DNA from: an uncultured Bacilli bacterium
Lineage (GTDB): Bacteria > Bacillota_I > Bacilli_A > RF39 > UBA660
Direction: 5' to 3'
NCBI GenBank assembly: GCA_944329445.1
Contig: CALVIH010000012.1
Span: forward strand, 1 to 34,608
Length of the DNA stretch: 34,608 nt
Within the stretch, counting starts at the first letter, position 1. Every line of letters starts with the position of its first letter. The translations under genes and the position numbers were made by a program. The notes beneath the pieces are model-generated. The model searched no databases. It saw nothing but the letters and a program-made list of their open reading frames with translations, and had not been told where the DNA came from. Below, in pieces: positions 1-7,718 of the stretch.

Positions 1-28
1 ATCAGTAGGATCCTTTTTGTTATTATAC

Positions 29-57
29 TTGCAAAAAATAGTAAAATATTTTATAAT
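29..57 (+). promoter_or_regulatory. Promoter of the DUF1292 operon
   Basis: A TTGCAA box at 29-34 and a perfect TATAAT at 52-57 are separated by 17 bases, close to the ideal housekeeping-sigma spacing. Transcription would start near 64, giving a leader of about 20 bases with the ribosome site AGGGAGG just ahead of the ATG at 84. Confidence 0.8.
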
Positions 58-83
58 AATGAGTATAGAATAGGGAGGGCATT

Positions 84-338
84 ATGAAAGAACTTGAAAC
101 TTTAAAAATTACTAATTCTGAAGGGAAAGAAACAGAAATAAAAGTTATTACAATTTTAAAAAAACCAGACAATGCTAAATCATTTTTAATTTATACTTTT
201 GATGATAAGGCAGAAACGGTTGATATTTATGCTTCATTAATAAGAGAAGAAAATGATGTATATATTTTAGATTCTATTACTGAAAAAGAGGATTGGGAAT
301 TAGTACAAAAAGCTATTAAAGAACTATCTGAAGAATAG
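84..338 (+). CDS. DUF1292 (YrzB-like) small protein
   Basis: An 84-residue soluble acidic protein with the DUF1292 layout: an N-terminal beta strand (residues 5-12) leading into a strand of the LIYTFDD type, then an IYAS strand near residues 47-51 and a C-terminal helix after an 'I..kEDWE.V' segment. YrzB-family proteins are common in Bacilli, often next to the Holliday-junction resolvase YrrK, and their biochemical role is unknown. It has its own promoter and a strong Shine-Dalgarno site, AGGGAGG. The next gene starts 10 bases after its stop, so the two are probably co-transcribed. Family assignment is from pattern recognition only. Confidence 0.75.
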   Translation: MKELETLKITNSEGKETEIKVITILKKPDNAKSFLIYTFDDKAETVDIYASLIREENDVYILDSITEKEDWELVQKAIKELSEE

Positions 339-348
339 GAGTTTTACT

Positions 349-1851
349 ATGAACAAAGAATATTATGATGAGTTAAAAAACGAAATAGAAGAATTTGATA
401 AAAAAAATATTTCTAATGATATAAATGAAAGAAGAAAAAAACTTCAAAAATTTATAAATTCTAGATTTAGCGCTTATCCAGATAAAAATATTTCAGCGGT
501 TATTGCCTTTTATGAATATACGTATAATAAAGAAGAATATAATTGGCTTAATGAACATTACACAAAAATTTTATCAGGTTATTTTCCTAAAGATAAAATA
601 GAAAATAAATTTGACTCAATTGTAAAAGACAACGAAGGTTTATTACTTAATGCAATAATTTCTCTAGGTAATGATAACGTAATTAAAGATTTAATTAGTG
701 TTAGCTATGAAAAAGCGAGTCAAAATAAAGATTATATATCAATATATGAATCAATAAAAAATAAATGTATTAATGTGGGTATAGATTCTAATAAATTTCT
801 AGATATTGAGTTAAAAGATGTTGCTAAAGATGATAAAGAGATTTCTGATTTAGGAAAAAAGGTAATTCAGTCATTTGCAATTGATATGCCAAGCGCTAAT
901 CTTTTTGAACGGCAAGAAGATAATTCTTTAATGGAAGAACATGAAAAAAGAGTAGCTGCAGCTAATCAAAAAATAGATAAATTAGTAAGCGAAAGAGGAC
1001 TTGATCCTAGTGTTAAACCACTTAATAAATCTATTAATTTAGATAATTTTAGCTCTAGTAATGTTAGTGAAGTAGAAAGAGAAAAAAGATATCAAGAAAT
1101 AAAAGAAAATAGAAGATTAGCAGAAGAAAAAGCGGATAAAATAGTTGAACAAGCAGCAAATGAACTAAATGTAGATAAAAAAGATATTTATAAAACTTTG
1201 AACAAACAAGGGGTAAATCCTTTGAATTTAAAACCGGGTGATATTGTTATAACTTCAAATATGTTAAGACAAGTTTCAAATAATAATGCAGTAGAGCAAA
1301 TGAATCAGGGTCGTTATCAAAGATTTATAAATAAATTATTCTCTAAAATTTTATTTAAAGATTCAGATATAAAAGTAGAAGTATCTGAAATTGATAGAAG
1401 TAAAAAGGTAGTAATAGCACCAGGTAATAAATCTCAAAAAATTGCAAAAGCAGAAAATGATTTAATAAAGATTCAAAGGGTTTCACAAAATGTAAAAAAA
1501 TATTTTGTTGATACTAAGAATAATGCTAAAGAAGCTATAAAAACTACTATTTTAAATTTAAATGATAAACGTCAAGCTTTAACTGATAGTATAAAAGAAA
1601 ATGTTTCAAATAAGCTTTATGATATTGCTGATAAAATTTCTGGTGTGCAAGAAAATCCTTATGATGTTTCAAATAAAGCTGAAATGGGAAATATATTCTT
1701 TGATAAAAATCCTTTCAAAAATGAAAATGATATCCAATTTCAAAATTATTTAAAAGGATTAAAAGATAATAAAGTTATTGCTTTATCTGGGAACTTAGTT
1801 AATCAAATTCCACATCCATTATTAGCCGAAGCTTCACATAAAAGTATGTAG
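349..1851 (+). CDS. Unrecognised 500-aa soluble, partly coiled-coil protein
   Basis: I do not recognise this gene. It encodes a highly charged, Lys/Asn/Glu-rich protein with no signal peptide and no membrane segment. Residues about 1-180 look like a helical domain. Residues about 196-275 are strongly helical with long runs of alternating charge, probably coiled coil, ending in a segment like 'NELNVDKKDIYKTLNKQGV', which resembles a small helix-turn-helix by spacing only. The C-terminal 60 residues are less charged and end 'HPLLAEASHKSM'. The ribosome site TAGGAG overlaps the stop of the DUF1292 gene, so the pair shares a promoter. The hairpin at 1863-1921 probably ends the transcript. ACGT content resembles the core genes, so recent transfer is not obvious. 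Confidence 0.7.
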   Translation: MNKEYYDELKNEIEEFDKKNISNDINERRKKLQKFINSRFSAYPDKNISAVIAFYEYTYNKEEYNWLNEHYTKILSGYFPKDKIENKFDSIVKDNEGLLLNAIISLGNDNVIKDLISVSYEKASQNKDYISIYESIKNKCINVGIDSNKFLDIELKDVAKDDKEISDLGKKVIQSFAIDMPSANLFERQEDNSLMEEHEKRVAAANQKIDKLVSERGLDPSVKPLNKSINLDNFSSSNVSEVEREKRYQEIKENRRLAEEKADKIVEQAANELNVDKKDIYKTLNKQGVNPLNLKPGDIVITSNMLRQVSNNNAVEQMNQGRYQRFINKLFSKILFKDSDIKVEVSEIDRSKKVVIAPGNKSQKIAKAENDLIKIQRVSQNVKKYFVDTKNNAKEAIKTTILNLNDKRQALTDSIKENVSNKLYDIADKISGVQENPYDVSNKAEMGNIFFDKNPFKNENDIQFQNYLKGLKDNKVIALSGNLVNQIPHPLLAEASHKSM

Positions 1852-1862
1852 AAATTTGTATT

Positions 1863-1921
1863 AAAAAAGATACTTTTACCATAATAATACTGGTGATTAT
1901 TATGAAGAAGTATCTTTTTTT
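1863..1921 (+). terminator. Terminator-like hairpin overlapping the next gene's start codon
   Basis: AAAAAAGATACTT (1863-1875) pairs perfectly over 13 bases with AAGTATCTTTTTT (1908-1920). Inside it ATAATAAT (1881-1888) pairs with ATTATTAT (1896-1903), leaving ACTGGTG as the apical loop. A run of seven T follows at 1915-1921. The geometry is that of an intrinsic terminator for the upstream gene, but the ATG at 1902 and the coding start of the next gene lie in the 3' arm and the GGTGA ribosome site is in the loop. Confidence 0.6.
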
Positions 1922-2309
1922 GTTGGTATTATTTATTGTTTATCTTTTTTTAGTTAATGAAAATGATGTTAGTCCTGCTATTTCTTATGAAAATGAATAT
2001 GATGGTAATGTGTCTGATATAAGTGTTTCTTTTTCTAACGGAATAAATAGTAATAACATGAAAGAAGTGTTTGATAGATATAGTTCTGAATATTATGTTT
2101 ATGAAATTAAGGTAAAAGATAAAAATGTTGCTGTTTCTTGTAACGACATTGATTCTTGTTTAAAAAAGGTTTACGAATCAGAGGATAAATTATTTGAAAT
2201 ATCATTTGCGGCAACCGGTTTTAACGTTCAAGAAATATCAATGCTAGCGTATACGGATAGTATAGTTCCGTTTTTAAACGAAAACAATTTAACTTATAAA
2301 GTTAATTAA
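1902..2309 (+). CDS. Small exported or membrane-anchored protein, unknown function
   Basis: A 135-residue protein with a Lys-Lys N-terminus and a hydrophobic stretch over residues 4-17 that reads as a signal peptide or membrane anchor, followed by an extracytoplasmic domain with two cysteines (in a VSCNDIDSCL segment) that could form a disulfide. A GTG at 1893 is in frame, but I chose the ATG at 1902 because the GTG belongs to the ribosome site GGTGATT, a spacing seen for many genes here. The start lies within the 3' arm of a terminator-like hairpin. The gene converges on the mnmL-mnmM fusion and their stop codons overlap by 4 bases. No family recognised. Confidence 0.6.
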   Translation: MKKYLFLLVLFIVYLFLVNENDVSPAISYENEYDGNVSDISVSFSNGINSNNMKEVFDRYSSEYYVYEIKVKDKNVAVSCNDIDSCLKKVYESEDKLFEISFAATGFNVQEISMLAYTDSIVPFLNENNLTYKVN

Positions 2310-3766
2310 CCGAGTTGTTTATAGCTAGGGTTAATTTCTATTAAATAAGGAGCATTTTTATTAGTGGTGTTATGGTAAGTTAAATATTTAATGTTATTTT
2401 TATTTAAATAATCTATTATTTCTATACTTTCTTTTTTTCCTTCTTCATGAGGATAGCATGTAACTAGTATTATTCCTTTTTTGTTAAGCATTTTAATGTT
2501 TTTTTTGATTGCGTTTAATGTAGAGATATGATTGGTTGTTATACTTTTATCTCCACCTGGTAGATAACCTAAATTAAATAGGACTAAACTTATTTTATTT
2601 TTATATTTTTTCAAAACAATATCTATGTTTTCATGACTATCATTAATTAAAGTTACGTTATCCACAGCGTTTTTATCTAATAATTTTTTAGTGTTTTCAA
2701 TCGCTTTTTTTTGAACATCAAAAGAAAATACTTTTTTTGCTAATTTAGATAACATAAGGGTATCGTTTCCATTACCGCACGTTGCATCAACAACTATGTC
2801 ACCTTTTTTAATAAACTCATTACATATTAAGTTTACCCGGTTAAGAATACTTTTGTTAAATCCTTGATAAGTTCCTCTTCGTTTAAGTTCTTTATCAACG
2901 TCGTTTAGAACGCTTACTTTTTTTAACGTCCAAACCGGTGCGATTAGATCTTCTTTTGCACCATCACCAGTTAATCGATGAATAACTATTTTTTCATTTA
3001 ATTCTTCGATTTGGTCACAAACTATGTTTACGTATTCTTCTTTTGTTAATAGGTGGAACGTTGTTTTTTTATAATAATTTTCAAGAGGGGTGTTTTTAAG
3101 TACGTGAAGCATATGTATTTTAATCCCTTGAATATCTAGTTTATTTAGGTGTTTAATGGTATCCATCATCATTTCATGGGTTTCATAAGGAAGCCCATTT
3201 ATTATGTGTACAACTACGTTGATGTCTTTTTCTCTAAGTCTTTTAACACACGCATCAAAGCAGTTTAAATCATGACCTCGGTTTATTAATTTTAAGGTTT
3301 CGTTATGCATACTTTGAAGACCTAATTCTATGGTTAAAAAAGTTCTTTTGTTTAGATCAGACAAATATGCTAAACATTCATCGCTAATTGCATCAGGCCT
3401 TGTCCCAATGTTTATTCCAACAACGTTTGGAAAAGTTAGTACCTTTTCAAATTTCTCTTTTAAAACTTTTACGGGTGCATACGTGTTTGTGTTAGCTTGG
3501 AAATAAGCAATGTATTTTGTATCTGGCCACTTATTATTTAGCTTTTGCTTTATTTTATTAAATTGGGTTAGTAAATCATCATTTTTATCTCCTGCAAAAT
3601 CTCCTGATCCTTTCGCGGAACAAAAAATACAACCACTACCATTTTTAAAGTTAGGGCATGAAAATCCTCCGTTTAGACTAACTTTAAATACCCGACATCC
3701 AAATCTTTTGGTTAAATCATAATTTAAAGTATGATAACGTTTATTATCTAAACTATATTTAAACAT
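2306..3766 (-). CDS. mnmLM: MnmL-MnmM fusion: radical SAM enzyme plus tRNA wobble-uridine methyltransferase
   Basis: A 486-residue fusion of two proteins that are usually separate neighbours (YtqA and YtqB in Bacillus). Residues 1 to about 300 are the YtqA/MnmL radical SAM family (TIGR01212), with the cluster-binding cysteines at 37, 46 and 49 (C-x8-C-x2-C; the CP-N...GCIFCS signature). Residues about 305-486 are the YtqB/MnmM methyltransferase, with the SAM-binding DATCGNGNDT at 327-336 and the family signature NLGYLPGGDK at 398-407. MnmL and MnmM together convert cmnm5(s2)U to mnm5(s2)U at position 34 of tRNAs reading split codon boxes, without MnmC. The ATG is preceded by GGTGAT. It is transcribed divergently from the leucine T-box and ends 4 bases inside the convergent gene. 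Fusions of this pair are known, so both activities are probably retained. Confidence 0.9.
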   Translation of the reverse strand: MFKYSLDNKRYHTLNYDLTKRFGCRVFKVSLNGGFSCPNFKNGSGCIFCSAKGSGDFAGDKNDDLLTQFNKIKQKLNNKWPDTKYIAYFQANTNTYAPVKVLKEKFEKVLTFPNVVGINIGTRPDAISDECLAYLSDLNKRTFLTIELGLQSMHNETLKLINRGHDLNCFDACVKRLREKDINVVVHIINGLPYETHEMMMDTIKHLNKLDIQGIKIHMLHVLKNTPLENYYKKTTFHLLTKEEYVNIVCDQIEELNEKIVIHRLTGDGAKEDLIAPVWTLKKVSVLNDVDKELKRRGTYQGFNKSILNRVNLICNEFIKKGDIVVDATCGNGNDTLMLSKLAKKVFSFDVQKKAIENTKKLLDKNAVDNVTLINDSHENIDIVLKKYKNKISLVLFNLGYLPGGDKSITTNHISTLNAIKKNIKMLNKKGIILVTCYPHEEGKKESIEIIDYLNKNNIKYLTYHNTTNKNAPYLIEINPSYKQLG

Positions 3767-3783
3767 TTATATCACCAATCAAA

Positions 3784-3789
3784 ATTATA
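3784..3789 (-). promoter_or_regulatory. -10 box of the mnmL-mnmM gene
   Basis: On the minus strand TATAAT lies 17 bases upstream of the start codon; no good -35 is visible at the expected distance. It forms a divergent promoter pair with the T-box promoter at 3800-3828. Confidence 0.5.
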
Positions 3790-3799
3790 CCATTTATGC

Positions 3800-3828
3800 T
3801 TGAATTTAGAAATAAAATATAATATACT
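3800..3828 (+). promoter_or_regulatory. Promoter of the leucine T-box / leuS operon
   Basis: TTGAAT at 3800-3805 and TATACT at 3823-3828 with a 17-base spacer. The predicted start near 3835 falls right before the T-box stem I, as expected. Confidence 0.7.
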
Positions 3829-3835
3829 ATTAATT

Positions 3836-4064
3836 GTTAAAGCGTTGATGAAGAGTATTAGCTTAATTTATCTTTTTAAAGAGAGTTTATGGTTGGTGTA
3901 AGTAAACAAAAGATGTTAAGTGAACTAGCTTCGGAGTTGTTATGTGAAATAATAGTAACGTAATACGGTTAACCTCGTTATTGGTTTAGAGCGTATACTT
4001 TTGTATAAATTAAGGTGGTACCGTGGACTTAAAAGTTCATCCTTTACTTGGGATGAGCTTTTTT
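3836..4064 (+). promoter_or_regulatory. T-box riboswitch, leucine-specific (specifier CUA)
   Basis: The conserved T-box elements occur in order: GATGAAGAGTA (kink-turn and S-turn of stem I) at 3847-3856, the AGAGA bulge near 3880, the distal loop GGTGTAA near 3896, the specifier-side GTGAA followed by CTA at 3925-3927, and the T-box core AAGGTGGTACCGTGG at 4012-4026 that pairs with the acceptor end of uncharged tRNA. A terminator hairpin (4031-4042 with 4051-4062, T run to 4064) follows. CTA is a leucine codon, which fits leuS downstream. Uncharged tRNA-Leu should favour the antiterminator and allow transcription of the membrane gene and leuS. The exact specifier frame is inferred from alignment by eye. 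Confidence 0.9.
4031..4064 (+). terminator. T-box regulated intrinsic terminator
   Basis: A 12-base stem (4031-4042 with 4051-4062, one G-U pair), an 8-base loop and a T run. Its 5' arm directly follows the T-box core, so the antiterminator competes with it. Confidence 0.85.
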
Positions 4065-4079
4065 ATTTAGGAGGAAATT

Positions 4080-4433
4080 ATGGTTGAATGGGCAAAGATA
4101 GCATTAGAGTTTATAGGTGTATTTTTAATAGTTTATTTTGGATATTATTTTTTGTCATACAAGAAAGTGGATAAGTTTAATAGGAAGAAGATGCCTATAA
4201 ACATTAAATATCTGGTATTTAGGTATAATACCAACGTTGTATCTTTAGGATATAAAAAAGTTTTAAAAACACTAATGCTCTGTGATTCATTTATTATTGC
4301 GACTATTTTTACCGTAACGAGGTTTATTGATAACATATACATAAGATTATTAGTTGCTTTCATTTTGATATTTCCTTTGTTTGCTGGGGTGTATCATTTG
4401 GTTGCAATGTATTATAAAAAGGAGAGTGAATAA
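4080..4433 (+). CDS. Small membrane protein under leucine T-box control
   Basis: A 117-residue protein with three likely membrane segments: residues about 7-26, 62-81 and 86-108. Between the first two is a basic cytoplasmic loop (KKVDKFNRKKMPINIKY). No family recognised. It lies between the T-box terminator and leuS, has a strong GGAGG ribosome site, and its stop is only 2 bases before the leuS ATG, so it is expressed whenever charged tRNA-Leu runs low. The placement suggests a role tied to leucine supply or to LeuRS expression, but nothing in the sequence shows transport activity, and three segments is small for a transporter. Confidence 0.75.
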   Translation: MVEWAKIALEFIGVFLIVYFGYYFLSYKKVDKFNRKKMPINIKYLVFRYNTNVVSLGYKKVLKTLMLCDSFIIATIFTVTRFIDNIYIRLLVAFILIFPLFAGVYHLVAMYYKKESE

Positions 4434-4435
4434 CT

Positions 4436-6856
4436 ATGGAATATAATTTTAAAGAAATAGAGAAAAAATGGCAGAAATATTGGGAAGATAACAAGACTTT
4501 TAAAACTGACGTATGGGATTTTTCAAAACCTAAGTTTTATGCACTTGATATGTTTCCTTATCCATCAGGAGTAGGCCTTCATGCCGGGCATCCAGAAGGT
4601 TATACGGCAACTGATATTGTATCTCGTATGAAAAGGATGCAAGGATATAACGTTCTTCATCCAATGGGATATGATTCGTTTGGCCTTCCAGCGGAGCAGT
4701 ATGCGGTTCAAACTGGTAATCACCCAAGTGGTTTTACCGAAAAGAACATTGAGTACTTTACTAGCCAATTAAAGGAACTTGGTTTTGATTACGACTGGGA
4801 CAGGGTAATAGCAACCTCAGATCCAAAGTATTATAAATGGACCCAGTGGATCTTTAAACAATTATACAAAGATGGTTATGCAAAATACGTTGATATGCCA
4901 GTTAATTGGTGTGAGGAGCTTGGTACCGTTTTATCAAATGACGAAGTAATAGATGGTAAGTCAGAGCGTGGCGGATATCCAGTAGTAAGAAAGAACATGA
5001 AACAACTATGCATTGACCAGCCAAAGTTTGCAGAGAGACTACTTGAAGGTTTAGAAGAAATAGATTGGCCAGAATCAACTAAAGAAATGCAAAGAAACTG
5101 GATAGGCAAGTCAACTGGTGTTGAAGTTGATTTCGAAATAGTAGGCGGGGGAAAGTTTTCTATTTACACAACTTGTATTGAAACCATTTATGGTATTACC
5201 TTCATGGTTTTAGCACCTGACGGCTCTTTAGTTAAAGAACTAATGCCTAGGGTAGAAAACAAAGAAGAAGTAAATGCTTACATAGAAGAAACATTAAAAA
5301 AATCAGACATGGATAGGACCGAACTTAACAAAGGAAAAAGTGGTTGTGAGTTAAAAGGCATTAAAGCGATAAACCCGGTTAATAAAAAAGAAGTTCCGGT
5401 GTTTATTGGAGACTTTGTTTTAGCAAACTACGGAACAGGTGCGGTTATGGCAGTACCTTCTCATGACCAAAGGGATTTTGAGTATGCTGTAGTACATAAC
5501 ATTCCAATGATTCAAGTAATAGATGGAAGGGATGTAAGTGAAGCAGCTTTTGAAAAACAAGATTATTTAGGTAAGGGATGCAAGCTTATTAACTCAGAAG
5601 AATTTACCGGTTTAACCGTTGAAGAAGCAAAGGAAAAAATAACCGATAAGTTAGTTAAAATGGGTGTTGCAAGAAAGACCACTAATTATAAGTTTAGAGA
5701 GTGGATATTCGCTCGTCAAAGATACTGGGGAGAGCCAGTACCAATCGTTCATATGGAAGATGGTACGGATTACTTACTTCCTGATGATGAATTACCACTT
5801 GTATTACCAGAATTAAAAGATTATAAAGGACATAATGGTAAGGCTCCTTTAGAAAATGCAACAGAATGGAAGCACTATGAAAAAGATGGTAAAAAAGGTA
5901 TTCGTGAAACTTCTACGATGCCTGGTTCGGCAGGATCTAGTTGGTACTTCTTAAGATACATTGACCCTCATAATACACATGAGTTTGCGAACCAAGAGCT
6001 ATTAAAGCACTGGATGCCAGTAGACTTATACATCGGTGGTCCAGAACATGCCGTTGGACATTTAATGTATTCTAGAATTTGGAATAATTATCTTTATGAC
6101 AAAGGATTATCTCCGGTTAAAGAACCATTTAAAAAGTTGGTTCACCAAGGTATGATACTAGGTGAAAACGGAATTAAAATGGGGAAACGCTATCCTGAAT
6201 TCGTTGTTAACCCAAGTGACATAGTAAGAAAATATGGAGCGGATACACTAAGATTATACGAAATGTTTATGGGACCATTGGAAGCCTCAAAACCTTGGAG
6301 TACGTCAGGTGTTGAAGGTGCTAAAAAATTCTTGGATAGGGTTTGGAGATTATTTACCGGAGAAAATAAAAGTTTTGATGGTGAGAATAAAAACCTTGAA
6401 AGAATATACCATGAAACTGTCAAAAACGTTACGAACGATTATGAAAAATTATCATTTAATACGGCAATAAGCCACTTAATGGTATTTGTTAACGCGGTTT
6501 ATAAAGAAAGCGTATTTCCAAGGGAATATGCGGAAGGATTTATAAAGTTATTAAACCCAATATGTCCGCATATTACTGAGGAATTATGGAGCATTTTGGG
6601 GCATGATAAAACGATTGCTTATGAACCATGGCCAAAATACGATGAGGCTAAACTTGTTCAAAATGAGTTTGATATAGCCGTTCAAGTAAATGGTAAGTTA
6701 AGGGGCACTATTACTATATCGGTAGATGATACCGAAGATGTTATTAAAGAAAAAGCGTTATCTAACGAAAACGTTAAAAGACATACTGATGGTAAAGAGA
6801 TAGTAAAAGTAATCGTAATTAAAAATAAGATAGTAAACGTAGTGGTAAAAGGATAA
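4436..6856 (+). CDS. leuS: Leucyl-tRNA synthetase
   Basis: An 806-residue class I synthetase that charges tRNA-Leu with leucine, of normal bacterial length. The HIGH-type motif is in FPYPSGVGLHAGH (residues 40-52), the CP1 hinge WIGKSTG is at 222-228, the CP1 editing domain spans about 225-420, GSAGSSWYFLRY is near 497-508, and the C-terminal tRNA-binding region follows. Two signatures differ from the usual: the KMSKS loop reads KMGKR (581-585), and the threonine-rich editing peptide, normally TTRPDT, reads TTCIET (245-250). The editing-site aspartates in HDQRD (343-347) are kept. The gene is under the leucine T-box and its ribosome site lies inside the end of the preceding gene. A terminator overlaps its stop. 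Confidence 0.97.
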   Translation: MEYNFKEIEKKWQKYWEDNKTFKTDVWDFSKPKFYALDMFPYPSGVGLHAGHPEGYTATDIVSRMKRMQGYNVLHPMGYDSFGLPAEQYAVQTGNHPSGFTEKNIEYFTSQLKELGFDYDWDRVIATSDPKYYKWTQWIFKQLYKDGYAKYVDMPVNWCEELGTVLSNDEVIDGKSERGGYPVVRKNMKQLCIDQPKFAERLLEGLEEIDWPESTKEMQRNWIGKSTGVEVDFEIVGGGKFSIYTTCIETIYGITFMVLAPDGSLVKELMPRVENKEEVNAYIEETLKKSDMDRTELNKGKSGCELKGIKAINPVNKKEVPVFIGDFVLANYGTGAVMAVPSHDQRDFEYAVVHNIPMIQVIDGRDVSEAAFEKQDYLGKGCKLINSEEFTGLTVEEAKEKITDKLVKMGVARKTTNYKFREWIFARQRYWGEPVPIVHMEDGTDYLLPDDELPLVLPELKDYKGHNGKAPLENATEWKHYEKDGKKGIRETSTMPGSAGSSWYFLRYIDPHNTHEFANQELLKHWMPVDLYIGGPEHAVGHLMYSRIWNNYLYDKGLSPVKEPFKKLVHQGMILGENGIKMGKRYPEFVVNPSDIVRKYGADTLRLYEMFMGPLEASKPWSTSGVEGAKKFLDRVWRLFTGENKSFDGENKNLERIYHETVKNVTNDYEKLSFNTAISHLMVFVNAVYKESVFPREYAEGFIKLLNPICPHITEELWSILGHDKTIAYEPWPKYDEAKLVQNEFDIAVQVNGKLRGTITISVDDTEDVIKEKALSNENVKRHTDGKEIVKVIVIKNKIVNVVVKG

Positions 6857-6875
6857 CGTAAGTTGTCCTTTTTAC
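6845..6875 (+). terminator. Terminator of leuS
   Basis: GTAAAAGGATAAC (6845-6857) pairs with GTTGTCCTTTTTAC (6862-6875) around a GTAA loop, with one bulged T and one G-U pair. It includes the leuS stop codon, and the T tract is within the 3' arm. Confidence 0.7.
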
Positions 6876-6964
6876 GATTGCTTGGTAAAAAGTAATGTGT
6901 TAATTATGAAAAAAACAAAAGAAGCATTTATAAATTATATAAAACTAAAGCTGATGAATATCGT

Positions 6965-7411
6965 TTGGAAGCAAATATTATGCAAGTTATATCCAGCGTT
7001 CCTCTTTTTTTTACAGCAATAAATCAGCATAATTTTAAAGGTGATATAATAGATTTTATAAAATTATTAATATTATCTTCTATCCCTTTTGTAGGAGTAA
7101 CGTCTATAGAAGTTGCTATTCAAAGTATTAATGGTGCAAAATTATTAAAAATATGTAAATTAATTAATGATAAAACAGGTGAAAAGATAGATTTTTATGA
7201 TGCAAATATAACTGTTTCTGGGTTTCAAGATAGCGCTAAAGAAACTAACGTAGCTTTTGAATTTGATAATTTTCATATTAAAGAATGTATTAAAGATGAT
7301 GTTTATAGATGTGGTCTTTATTATTCAGATGGTGGATTTACAGACTTGACTAATGAAGTAAGTGATATTATAAAAGTACATGGTAGAAAAGATAATAAGT
7401 ATTTTAAGTAA
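6965..7411 (+). CDS. Unrecognised protein with one hydrophobic segment; 5' end doubtful
   Basis: The open frame gives 148 residues from a TTG, with a hydrophobic stretch about residues 30-48 (LLILSSIPFVGVTSIEVAI) and a polar C-terminal domain. No family recognised. The TTG has no visible ribosome site. The frame stays open upstream to a stop at 6893 and encodes a plausible protein tail (KRSIYKLYKTKADEYR), while an ATG at 6906 sits in another frame just before a run of seven A (6909-6915). One extra A would join that ATG to this frame and give about 168 residues. So the gene may be frameshifted, phase-variable or mis-assembled at the A run. A good terminator 10 bases after the stop favours a once-functional gene. 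Confidence 0.5.
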   Translation: MEANIMQVISSVPLFFTAINQHNFKGDIIDFIKLLILSSIPFVGVTSIEVAIQSINGAKLLKICKLINDKTGEKIDFYDANITVSGFQDSAKETNVAFEFDNFHIKECIKDDVYRCGLYYSDGGFTDLTNEVSDIIKVHGRKDNKYFK

Positions 7412-7420
7412 TAAATAGTT

Positions 7421-7442
7421 AGTAGCTTTATGCTACTTTTTT
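7421..7442 (+). terminator. Terminator after the 6965-7411 gene
   Basis: AGTAGC (7421-7426) pairs with GCTACT (7432-7437) around a 5-base loop and is followed by T at 7437-7442. A short but clean intrinsic terminator. Confidence 0.75.
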
Positions 7443-7476
7443 ATACATAAAAAACTTATCATGTGATATATTTGTT

Positions 7477-7623
7477 ATGTACATTGATGAAAAAGATAGT
7501 ATCGACAATTGCGAGATAATAATAAAAGAAAAGTTTCAAAGAAAAAGTAAAGAGGATATCCGCTCTAAACCTAATGAACATGTTAAATCATTAAAATCTA
7601 AAGCACAAAGACCACAACGCTGA
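7477..7623 (+). pseudogene. Short ORF, likely remnant of a broken gene
   Basis: The frame encodes 48 residues (starts MYIDEKDSIDNCEIII) and ends at a TGA. The neighbouring frame continues in similar style past it (NAEEIESININKFRKE, to a stop near 7667), as expected after a frameshift. There is no ribosome site. Bases 7535-7559 inside it recur 6.6 kb away at 14153-14177. No family recognised. Confidence 0.35.
7535..7559 (+). repeat. Left copy of a 25-base direct repeat flanking the SANT operon
   Basis: TTCAAAGAAAAAGTAAAGAGGATAT-type sequence that matches 14153-14177 at 24 of 25 positions, in the same orientation. Both copies can encode QRKSKEDI. The tract is A-rich, which raises the chance of coincidence. 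Confidence 0.5.
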
Positions 7624-7718
7624 AGAAATAGAAAGTATAAATATAAATAAGTTTAGAAAAGAATAGAGAAAATTATCTTCTATAAATATATTTATAAAAA
7701 ATTGTTAAATAAATTAAT

